Assembly (NCBI GenBank): GCA_014382645.1
Contig: JACNJI010000370.1
Location: 1 to 6,567 of the forward strand
Reading direction: 5' to 3'
Length of the DNA: 6,567 nt
From: Verrucomicrobiota bacterium
GTDB taxonomy: Bacteria > Verrucomicrobiota > Verrucomicrobiia > Opitutales > Seribacteraceae
Each line of letters opens with the position of its first letter. The stretch's first letter is position 1. The translations under genes were made by a program, and so were the position numbers. Shown here piece by piece: positions 1 to 5,592 of this stretch. Under the pieces are notes generated by a model. The model searched no databases and was not told where the DNA came from. It worked only from the letters and a program-made list of their open reading frames with translations.

Positions 1-20
1 CCGGGATCTTCCCTCTTCCC

Positions 21-344
21 CTACGCGGCGCCCGGGGGGGCGCCGGGGGTGATGGCTATGCCTCTTTTATGCTCGCCGTTACCCGCCATCGTCAGGGGCG
101 AGAACCCCTTGGGGTGTACGCCGTAAGCTGCCCGCACCTCGGCCCTCCGTTGAACGGCTTTTGATGTGATTTCGATTTCATCCATGATGAAGGAACCGAT
201 GCTCGAAGCTCTGGCCGTGTCGAAATCTACGTGCATCAACCAGTTCGCGTCATCAGCCACCTGCTCCAAGTTCAGTGGCTTGGCAACAATCGAAGCAAGC
301 GGAAGAAACACAGCGAGAGAGGTCATCCATAATGATTTATTCAT
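21..344 (-). CDS. Secreted protein of unknown function, probably 3'-truncated or frameshifted
   Basis: Reads leftward for 107 codons from ATG at 344 to TAG at 21-23. Residues 1-21 look like a signal peptide: Asn-Lys, a hydrophobic stretch, and Ala-Ser-Ile-Val-Ala before Lys-Pro, so the mature protein should be exported. The mature start (NLEQVADDANWLMHVDFD, residues 25-42, then SSIGSFIMDEIE) resembles secreted proteins of unknown function that I recall from Verrucomicrobiota and Planctomycetota; those are, from memory, clearly longer. The plausible domain text ends at about GNGEHKRGIAI, and the tail (TPGAPPGAA) is translated from a C-run inside a GC hairpin. I therefore suspect a frameshift, with the real gene continuing past the left edge. 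There is no clear Shine-Dalgarno. It diverges from the toroid gene at 523. No function can be assigned. Confidence 0.6.
   Translation of the reverse strand: MNKSLWMTSLAVFLPLASIVAKPLNLEQVADDANWLMHVDFDTARASSIGSFIMDEIEITSKAVQRRAEVRAAYGVHPKGFSPLTMAGNGEHKRGIAITPGAPPGAA
26..45. repeat. GC-only inverted repeat with G homopolymer loop
   Basis: An 8-bp perfect stem (CGGCGCCC at 26-33 pairing with GGGCGCCG at 38-45) encloses a GGGG loop, so the plus strand holds seven G in a row (34-40). It lies inside the end of the leftward reading frame, a few codons before its stop, and has no T-tract, so it is not an evident terminator. Such a structure is a common place for one-base length errors and for polymerase slippage. 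Confidence 0.6.
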
Positions 345-389
345 AACTAGTTATTTGTGATGAGGTTTGCGGAAGAAAGTTTTAAAATC

Positions 390-416
390 ATTAGATAACG
401 AAATCACCACCGTCAA
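390..416 (-). promoter_or_regulatory. Candidate sigma-70-type promoter for the leftward gene
   Basis: On the minus strand, TTGACG (411-416) is followed after 15 nt by TCTAAT (390-395); each matches 5 of 6 consensus positions. The spacer is shorter than the ideal 17 nt. It would start transcription about 40 nt upstream of the ATG at 344. This is a motif match only. Confidence 0.3.
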
Positions 417-488
417 GTCGTATCACCTCTTCCGTGCTCTAAACCAAACTCCACAATCCCAAAACCACCGCTAGGAGTCAGCTCGAGG

Positions 489-516
489 TTGACGGCGTGT
501 CCGACAACTCTATGCT
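489..516 (+). promoter_or_regulatory. Candidate promoter, possibly giving a leaderless mRNA
   Basis: TTGACG (489-494) and TATGCT (511-516) are separated by 16 nt, a reasonable sigma-70-type pair. A start site about 7 nt past the -10 box would fall on the A of the ATG at 523, which has no Shine-Dalgarno before it. A leaderless transcript is therefore suggested but not shown. Confidence 0.35.
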
Positions 517-522
517 CACGGG

Positions 523-1509
523 ATGAACGCCATTCGGGCAACTTTGGCCTTCACCGTCATCATCCTCACGGCTGCCTCCGCGCTCCCACCGTCGAGTCAG
601 GTCAAAGACGTCCCTCTTCGGGCCACCGTGGAGCTAGCCGTCTCACTGATCGAGAAAAGCTCCGCCACTTACGTCGACAAGCGGGAATGCTTTTCCTGCC
701 ATCATCAGGCACTCACCATGATGGCGATGAGCCGGGCCGAGCTCTCGGGCATCGAACTTCAGCCCGATTCCCTCTCCGTGCAGGTGCAGTTCGCCTTGGA
801 ATACTTCGGAGATCGACGAAAACGTCTATTAAAAGGAGAAGGCGTGCCCGGCGGGGCCTATAATGCGGGCTACGCCCTAACGGGATTGGCTGCGGCGGGA
901 ACTCCGCCGAGCGAGGTCACGAAAGCACTCGTCCAATACTTATTGAAAACCGAGCACGAGGACGGCGGTTGGCGCATCCGCACCCATAGACCTCCCCTCG
1001 AGGACAGCCACTTCACGGCCACCGCATTGGCGATCAAAGGTATCGCCGAATTCGCTGAACCCACCGAGAAAGCCGAACCCATCAAGCGGGCCTTGGCATG
1101 GCTGAAGAAAACGGAGCTGAAATCGACCGAGGACCACGCCTTCAAGGTTTTCGGCCTTCATTGGGGCGACGAGAGAGCTGACGAAAAGCAGACAGCGGCC
1201 AAGTCCCTCCTCGACCTACAATCCTCGGACGGAGGTTGGTCCCAAACGCCCGACATGAACAGCGACGCCTACGCCACCGGGCTAGCCCTTTCGGCCTTGA
1301 TGCGAAGCGGTGCCCTGCCTGCCCATTCTCCCCAATACAAATCCGGCGTAAAATGGCTGCTCGGCCACCAAGAACCCGATGGTTCCTGGCGCGTAAAAAC
1401 CCGTAGCAAACCCATCCAAAAGTATTTCGAGAGCTCGTTTCCCCACGGGAAAGACCAGTTCATCTCGATCAGCGCCACCTGCTGGGCAGTCATGGCACTT
1501 GCACAGTGA
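523..1509 (+). CDS. Secreted alpha/alpha-toroid (squalene-cyclase/prenyltransferase-like repeat) protein with CxxCH haem motif
   Basis: A 328-residue protein. The ATG at 523 is fixed by an in-frame stop at 490-492 and by a good signal peptide (residues 1-20, hydrophobic AFTVIILTAASA). Residues 56-61 read CFSCHH, a CxxCH motif of the kind that binds c-type haem. The rest carries three QW-like turns of the terpenoid cyclase/prenyltransferase toroid fold: DGGW at 147-150, DGGW at 236-239 and DGSW at 286-289, each followed by an Ala/Leu-rich helix. A PGGAYNAGYALTGLAAAG segment and HRPPLEDS (155-162) match what I recall of a family in Acidobacteriota and related phyla. Its function is unknown. The acidic DxDD cyclase motif is not visible, so triterpene cyclase activity is not implied. 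It would act outside the cytoplasmic membrane, possibly as a haem or ligand-binding protein. No neighbouring terpenoid gene supports a cyclase role. Confidence 0.85.
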   Translation: MNAIRATLAFTVIILTAASALPPSSQVKDVPLRATVELAVSLIEKSSATYVDKRECFSCHHQALTMMAMSRAELSGIELQPDSLSVQVQFALEYFGDRRKRLLKGEGVPGGAYNAGYALTGLAAAGTPPSEVTKALVQYLLKTEHEDGGWRIRTHRPPLEDSHFTATALAIKGIAEFAEPTEKAEPIKRALAWLKKTELKSTEDHAFKVFGLHWGDERADEKQTAAKSLLDLQSSDGGWSQTPDMNSDAYATGLALSALMRSGALPAHSPQYKSGVKWLLGHQEPDGSWRVKTRSKPIQKYFESSFPHGKDQFISISATCWAVMALAQ

Positions 1510-1530
1510 CTACCGGCCACCAACCCTATA

Positions 1531-1573
1531 TTACTCCTGTCTTTGCCTTAGAAACAAAATTACTCTAGTCTTT
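1531..1573. repeat. Pair of imperfect 14-nt direct repeats
   Basis: TTACTCCTGTCTTT (1531-1544) recurs as TTACTCTAGTCTTT (1560-1573) with two adjacent mismatches. Both copies lie in the short gap between the toroid gene and the putative metallopeptidase gene. No hairpin or mobile-element feature accompanies them. This may be chance in a T-rich gap. Confidence 0.35.
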
Positions 1574-1578
1574 TTAAA

Positions 1579-2648
1579 GTGAAGAACGACAAGGGAAAGA
1601 GACTATTGGCCGTCATTTCATTAATTCTCGTTGCAGAAACCTTCATCGTTTCAATGATCAGGGAACCCCACCGTTCGGAGGCACGATTTTTCTCGATCCG
1701 GACGTAATCACCGAGTCCGATCCGACCGCTTACCAAAAGCTTACCGATGCCGGTCGAGGCCAACGAAGTATGTACGACCGCAGAGCGGACTGGGTGGACT
1801 TGAACGCTTTCTTGTTCAATGCAAGTTTCAGCGACGGACCGGACATAGAAATACAAGTGAACCCGGAGTTCGGCGATGTCCACACGGCCCGGGCGGAAGC
1901 CTTGAAGTACGCGCCCGTCATCGGCCGCTTGCCCAAGTGCTTGCGAAAGGACGTCGAGACCGTCTGGATTCACTTGGGCAACAACCCCTTCGGTGGGGGT
2001 AACGAAAACCTATTGATACACACCGGGCAAGCCGAGCAGTACTCGGCAGACGGGATACTCGAGGAAACCCTCGTCCACGAGGCAGCTCACACCTCCCTGG
2101 ACGCCACCCACGCAAATGCCTCCGAATGGCTTGCCGCGCAAGACGCGGATGGCGAGTTCATATCCACCTACGCTCGGAACAACCCTTACCGCGAGGACAT
2201 CGCCGAGAGCTTTCTCCCCTATTTCGCATTCCGTTATCGTTCCGACCGGTTAACGAAGTCCCTTGCCGATGTCATTTCCAAAACCATCGCCAACCGAATC
2301 GCCTATTTCGACAAGCAGGAGTTCGACGTGGGCGAGAGTTCGCAACACTCCTGGAATCTCGCCGAGAATCATGGTTCCGGGTGGAAGAGTTTCGATTGGT
2401 TCGGGTATTACTACAGGACCGCTGGAGGTTGGATTTACCATGCAGACTTGGGCTGGCTCCACAAGGTAAGCTCGAAAACGGATTCTATTTGGCTCTACTT
2501 CCCAAATCATGGCTGGATGTGGACGAAACATGACGTTTACCCCTTTCTCTACGACACCGTCACTTCGGGATGGCGCTACTACAAAATCATCGAGGGCAAA
2601 GCGATGCGCTACGACTACGCCACTGGCTCTTGGATGTCCCTCGAGTAA
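1579..2648 (+). CDS. Secreted putative HExxH zinc metallopeptidase, frameshifted after the signal peptide
   Basis: The gene reads correctly only with a frame change near 1648-1656. GTG at 1579 opens a frame giving a signal peptide (charged VKNDKGKR, then LLAVISLILVA). The mature protein continues one frame over from Asn at about 1653 (NDQGTPPFGGTIFLDPD) to the stop at 2646-2648, about 356 residues in all. The longest ATG-started uninterrupted frame is 1770-2648 (292 aa) and lacks both the signal and the first domain segment. Counting from that ATG, HEAAH is at 103-107, and YARNNPYREDIAESF (134-148) resembles the downstream helix with the third zinc ligand (Glu142 or Glu146) of gluzincin-type peptidases. 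Residues 205-292 form a Trp/Tyr/Gly-rich module (GWIYHADLGWL, DSIWLYFPNHGWMW, VYPFLY) that I associate with surface or exported proteins of Puniceicoccales-type Verrucomicrobiota. Substrate unknown; proteolytic activity is inferred from the motifs only. Confidence 0.7.
1648..1660 (+). other. Inferred frameshift site (one base missing)
   Basis: The signal-peptide frame reads GTT TCA (1648-1653) and then runs on as unrelated text. The mature-domain frame reads AAT GAT CAG from 1653. Adding a single A in TCAATGAT (giving TCA AAT GAT) joins them cleanly. There is no X-XXY-YYZ slippery heptamer or obvious downstream stem, so programmed frameshifting is not favoured over a mutation or an assembly error. 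Confidence 0.6.
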
Positions 2649-3023
2649 AGGGCGAGCACCAGCCCCTCATGTTCATCGCGAGAAGGGCCCTTTCGCCATG
2701 GGATCAAGCCGAACCTTCGGCGACACCGACGAGATTGCCACGCACTGACGGGTTCACCAAATCACCATTGGGACAATTATTAATCAACAATCACGGACTT
2801 CAAAAGGTAAAAAAAGCCCAATCCGCAAGCAAGCGGGAACGGAACTAATGCACCCAGTGACTTGGCTTGCGCAAGTGCCCACCGAGTGCAAATAGGTCTG
2901 CCCAAGGGAGAATCTTTATTGAAGGGAGCGAAAAGCGTTGAGAAGGAACCCGAGGTTGGTTAGGTTATAAATCCTAATAATCTCACCCTGCTAATCATTT
3001 TTCGGATTGTTGACCTTCCATTC
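2649..3023. other. 375-nt intergenic region with no convincing gene
   Basis: The short open frames running into this stretch are out-of-frame continuations across the end of the metallopeptidase gene and have no recognisable protein text. It contains a small near-palindrome (GCGAGAAGGGCCCTTTCGC, 2678-2696) without a T-tract, and promoter-like sequence in its right part (2934-2971). I see no tRNA, riboswitch or clear terminator. Confidence 0.5.
2934..2971 (+). promoter_or_regulatory. Promoter-like region with 19-nt motif, upstream of the DsbD-like gene
   Basis: AGCGTTGAGAAGGAACCCG (2934-2952) contains a -35-like TTGAGA (2938-2943). TATAAA (2966-2971) is a good -10 box but lies 22 nt away; TAGGTT (2961-2966) is correctly spaced at 17 nt but is a weak match. 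The same 19-nt motif with two changes sits before the rib operon at 3922-3940, so it may be a shared promoter or operator element. Confidence 0.35.
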
Positions 3024-3866
3024 ATGAAGTCTTGCTTACCTTCGGTTTTGGTTTTTCTGGCGGTTGCCACCGTGACTGGCGCGGTGTCCAAATCCGTAGG
3101 GGTCAGGCATTCCCTGCTCTCGGAGGTCGAATCCATCGCTCCCGGACAGACTTTTACAGTGGCGCTCTTTCTAGACCACAACGAAAGCTTTCACACCTAT
3201 TGGATGAACCCCGGCACCGTGGGGTTGGCCACCTCCCTGAAATGGACCCTGCCCGAAGGCTTTGAGGCGAGCGCTATTCGTTGGCAAGTTCCCGAAAAAG
3301 TGAAAATGGTGATTTACGATGCATACGGCTATAACAGCGATGCCATGCTCTTGGTGGACGTGAAGGCCCCGGAGAAGTTGCCGAAGGAGTCCGTGGTATT
3401 GAAGGCTAAAGCCGTCTGGATGGCCTGCGGCCCCGAAGCCAAGCAGTGCTGCAACTTGGGATTCCAGGATCTCTCTCTTTCACTAAAGACCGGCGATACG
3501 CCGAAGTGGAACGACGAGTGGCGAGCTCGCATTGCAAAAGCGAGAAAGAAGCTTCCGGAACCTATCCAGGGATGGAAGCAGAGCGCCAAGCGGGATGGCG
3601 AAAAGGTCATCTTGACTGTCCGAAACATTGCCGGCGTACCGGTAGAGGATGATCAGGAAATTTGCTTCTATTCGGAATTGAACCATTTCACGACGCTCAA
3701 GAAGCAACGATTCAAGGTGAAGGGCGATGAGTTAATCGTCACCCTCCCCCTCGCTGATTACGCTCCGGAAAAACTGGAGGAAGTGAAAGGGCTTTTATAT
3801 CATCCGGCAGGATGGCAGGGGTCGAAAGGGAAAAAATACATGCCGGTGACCCTCCGTCTGGACTGA
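3024..3866 (+). CDS. Secreted stand-alone DsbD N-terminal-like (thiol:disulfide interchange) domain protein
   Basis: A 280-residue protein with signal peptide MKSCLPSVLVFLAVATVTGA. Residues 35-160 carry the signature of the periplasmic alpha domain of DsbD-type reductases: a sheet ending in FHTYWMNPGTVGLATSLKW (56-74), then LPEGFEASAIRW (76-87), YDAYGYNSDAMLLVDV (98-113), and a tryptophan-cysteine segment, WMAC at 132-135 with Cys142-Cys143 following. In DsbD this domain passes electrons from the membrane core to periplasmic thiol proteins. Here the membrane domain and the C-terminal thioredoxin domain are missing, and the cysteine loop (GPEAKQ between Cys135 and Cys142) is longer than in typical DsbD. 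The second half (170-280) is a further beta-rich region of unclear role. It may work with a separate CcdA/DsbD partner elsewhere or may be only a structural relative. It is followed after 126 nt by the rib operon, with its own promoter candidate between. No Shine-Dalgarno is seen. Confidence 0.75.
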   Translation: MKSCLPSVLVFLAVATVTGAVSKSVGVRHSLLSEVESIAPGQTFTVALFLDHNESFHTYWMNPGTVGLATSLKWTLPEGFEASAIRWQVPEKVKMVIYDAYGYNSDAMLLVDVKAPEKLPKESVVLKAKAVWMACGPEAKQCCNLGFQDLSLSLKTGDTPKWNDEWRARIAKARKKLPEPIQGWKQSAKRDGEKVILTVRNIAGVPVEDDQEICFYSELNHFTTLKKQRFKVKGDELIVTLPLADYAPEKLEEVKGLLYHPAGWQGSKGKKYMPVTLRLD

Positions 3867-3921
3867 CGCGAGGATGCCCCTCTCCGAAACGAGGGAAGAC
3901 CAATTGAACGATTACGCGAAT

Positions 3922-3953
3922 AGCGTTGAGAACAAACCCGTTTGCGTTAACAT
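3922..3953 (+). promoter_or_regulatory. Candidate promoter of the ribBA-ribH-nusB operon
   Basis: TTGAGA (3926-3931, 5/6 to consensus) and TAACAT (3948-3953, 4/6) are separated by 16 nt, about 40 nt before the ATG at 3993. The -35 box lies inside AGCGTTGAGAACAAACCCG (3922-3940), nearly the same as the motif at 2934-2952. No FMN riboswitch core is seen in the short leader. Confidence 0.45.
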
Positions 3954-3992
3954 ATTTCCTTTTCAAACGAGCCCTGAATAAGATTTTGCACC

Positions 3993-5105
3993 ATGGGTAA
4001 AACCACCAAGAATGTCTTCGACACAGTCGATGAAGCCATCGCCGACATAGCGAAGGGCAAAATGGTGGTGGTCACTGACGATGCCTCCAGAGAAAACGAG
4101 GGCGATCTCGTGATGGCCGCGTCCAAAGTGACTCCCCAGAGCGTAAACCAGATGCTGCTTCATGGTCGCGGCCTCATTTGCGTGCCGCTTGTAAACAACC
4201 AGTTGAGCCATCTCGGCATCAACAGCATGGTGACAATCAACCGAGAAGCCCAAAAGACTGACTTTACCGTTTCCGTGGACGCAGCCGAGGGTATAACGAC
4301 CGGGATCAGCGCCTATGACCGAGCCACAACCATCAGCATTCTGGCCAACCCTCGCGCCCGTCCCGACGAACTGGTGCAACCCGGTCACGTCTTTCCTTTG
4401 CGGGCGAGGCCTGGCGGGGTTCTCGAGCGCGCAGGGCATACCGAGGCCGCAGTGGACCTCGCCTCCCTTGCGGGACTCCACCCGAGCGGGATCATTTGCG
4501 AGATCCTGAACGAGAACGGATCCATGGCTCGATTGCCCGAACTCGTACGGTTTAAAAAGAAGCACAAGCTGAAGCTTATTTCCATCGCCTCCCTGATCGA
4601 ATATAGGCACCTACGCGAAAAGCTGATCGAGAAAGTGTCGGAAACGGATTTTTCATGCCAATTCGGCAATTTCCGCTTACACGAATTCCGGAGTGTGCTC
4701 GACGAACGTCGACATTATGCCCTGACCATGGGGAAATTGACAAGAGGTCCAACTTTAGCTCGAGTACAGTCGGCAAATATTTTGAGCGACGTATTTCGCA
4801 TGAAGGATGGCCCGCAAGGAGCCGAGAGCATCGAGAAGTCCCTCACCCACATTGCACAGGAAGGACGCGGAGCCTTGCTGTATCTGGAACCTCGCCGCAA
4901 AGACTTAGACAGGAAGAAGGACAAGGACTCTCCTCTTTCTTCTTCCTCTTCCTCGGGAATGGATTTTCGTGACTATGGGATAGGCGCCCAAATTCTGGTG
5001 GCTCTCGGGTTGCGCAAGCTGAGACTGCTCACTCGCGACAACCGCAAGGTGATCGGTCTCGAAGGTTACGGTCTGGAAATTGCAGAGAGAATACTGCTTC
5101 GATGA
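3993..5105 (+). CDS. ribBA: 3,4-dihydroxy-2-butanone 4-phosphate synthase fused to a degenerate GTP cyclohydrolase II domain (RibBA/RibBX type)
   Basis: A 370-residue cytosolic protein. Residues 1-205 are a full RibB domain, converting ribulose 5-phosphate to 3,4-dihydroxy-2-butanone 4-phosphate plus formate: DDASRENEGD (29-38) with the acidic metal/substrate loop, Cys63 in LICVPL, TGISAYDRATTI (103-114), RPGGVLERAGHTEAAVDL (139-156) with the catalytic His, and Glu170 in IICEI. Residues 206-370 align with GTP cyclohydrolase II by HIAQEGRGALLYL (286-298), DYGIGAQIL (327-335) and RLLTRDNRK...GLEGYGLEIAER (344-366). The three zinc cysteines are absent (SANILSDVFRMKDGPQG replaces the usual Cys...Cys-Asp-Cys segment). 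The catalytic QEGRGIGL and Tyr-containing stretch is replaced by a short K/D-rich and Ser-rich linker (301-321). RibA activity is therefore very unlikely; the arrangement is like the RibBX proteins known in Proteobacteria. First gene of the operon, 13 nt before ribH. Confidence 0.9.
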   Translation: MGKTTKNVFDTVDEAIADIAKGKMVVVTDDASRENEGDLVMAASKVTPQSVNQMLLHGRGLICVPLVNNQLSHLGINSMVTINREAQKTDFTVSVDAAEGITTGISAYDRATTISILANPRARPDELVQPGHVFPLRARPGGVLERAGHTEAAVDLASLAGLHPSGIICEILNENGSMARLPELVRFKKKHKLKLISIASLIEYRHLREKLIEKVSETDFSCQFGNFRLHEFRSVLDERRHYALTMGKLTRGPTLARVQSANILSDVFRMKDGPQGAESIEKSLTHIAQEGRGALLYLEPRRKDLDRKKDKDSPLSSSSSSGMDFRDYGIGAQILVALGLRKLRLLTRDNRKVIGLEGYGLEIAERILLR

Positions 5106-5110
5106 AGGAG
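5105..5110 (+). promoter_or_regulatory. Strong Shine-Dalgarno of ribH
   Basis: AAGGAG lies 8 nt before the ATG at 5119 and overlaps the last base of the ribBA TGA stop (5103-5105). It decides the ribH start over the upstream in-frame ATG at 5080, which lies inside ribBA. It is the clearest ribosome binding site in the window. Confidence 0.85.
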
Positions 5111-5118
5111 ATGACACG

Positions 5119-5592
5119 ATGAGTCTGGATCCCCCGCAAGGTGGCAAATGGTCTTCCGCCGGATTTCGTTTGGGGATCGTTTGCGCTCGATACAACGAGG
5201 TGCTGACCGACGCCTTGCTGGCCAAGGTCACGGCTATCATCAAGGATGCGGGCGAACCCGAACGGCTGGTTGTGGAACGTGTGCCGGGTTCTCACGAGAT
5301 ACCCGTCGCCATGTCCCTGATGCTCGGGGCGGAAAGTTTCGGTTGCTTGGTGGGGTTGGGAGTCGTCATCAAGGGAAGCACTGCGCACCACCACTTGGTA
5401 GCGGAAAGCGCAGGACAGGCCATGCAGCAGCTGGCCGTGGAATGTTCCACCCCGATAATCAACGGAATCATCGTAACGGATTCCATCGAAGACGCCGAAG
5501 AACGGGTTACCGGATCTTTGGATCGAGGACGAGAATTTGGAGAAGCAGCACTCCACATGGCCGAATTGAAGCGAAAATGGACGAAGAACTAG
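5119..5592 (+). CDS. ribH: 6,7-dimethyl-8-ribityllumazine synthase
   Basis: A 157-residue protein, the normal length. It condenses 3,4-dihydroxy-2-butanone 4-phosphate (the product of the preceding gene) with 5-amino-6-ribitylaminouracil to give lumazine, the penultimate step to riboflavin; the family assembles as pentamers or 60-mers in the cytosol. Landmarks: GIVCARYNE (19-27) with the aromatic residue that stacks on the substrate (Tyr25), VERVPGSHEIPVA (52-64), GLGVVIKGSTAHHHLV (79-94) with His90 at the catalytic-His position, and NGIIVTDSIEDAEER (115-129) with phosphate-binding Arg129. Some positions differ from the Bacillus subtilis form: His59 where Phe is usual in VPGAFEIP, Asn115 for Phe113, and GSLDRGREFGEAAL instead of GTKAGNKG-type text. 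These may be lineage variants. Start chosen by the AAGGAG at 5105-5110. Its end overlaps nusB. Confidence 0.93.
   Translation: MSLDPPQGGKWSSAGFRLGIVCARYNEVLTDALLAKVTAIIKDAGEPERLVVERVPGSHEIPVAMSLMLGAESFGCLVGLGVVIKGSTAHHHLVAESAGQAMQQLAVECSTPIINGIIVTDSIEDAEERVTGSLDRGREFGEAALHMAELKRKWTKN

Noticed and set aside
1648..1660. Programmed -1 ribosomal frameshift in the metallopeptidase gene
   Set aside because: The bases around GTTTCAATG do not fit a slippery heptamer and no stimulatory stem is evident; mutation or assembly error is simpler.
1560..1973. 137-codon minus-strand frame across the start of the metallopeptidase gene
   Set aside because: The plus strand here encodes the conserved N-terminal domain; the minus frame is a shadow.
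2678..2696. Near-palindrome GCGAGAAGGGCCCTTTCGC as a terminator or operator
   Set aside because: No loop and no T-tract, imperfect arms, single copy; too weak to name.
2570..2848. Small 92-codon gene between the metallopeptidase and DsbD-like genes
   Set aside because: It begins inside the end of the metallopeptidase gene in another frame, has no Shine-Dalgarno and no recognisable protein features.
3878..3895. Terminator after the DsbD-like gene (CCCTC / GAGGG stem)
   Set aside because: Only a 5-bp stem with an 8-nt loop and no T-tract.
3867..3992. FMN riboswitch before the riboflavin operon
   Set aside because: The 126-nt gap lacks the conserved RFN segments and is barely long enough; only a promoter candidate is seen.
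3963..4610. 215-codon open frame on the minus strand opposite ribBA
   Set aside because: It lies wholly opposite the clear RibB domain, has no recognisable protein text and no start signals; it is a shadow of GC-biased codon use.
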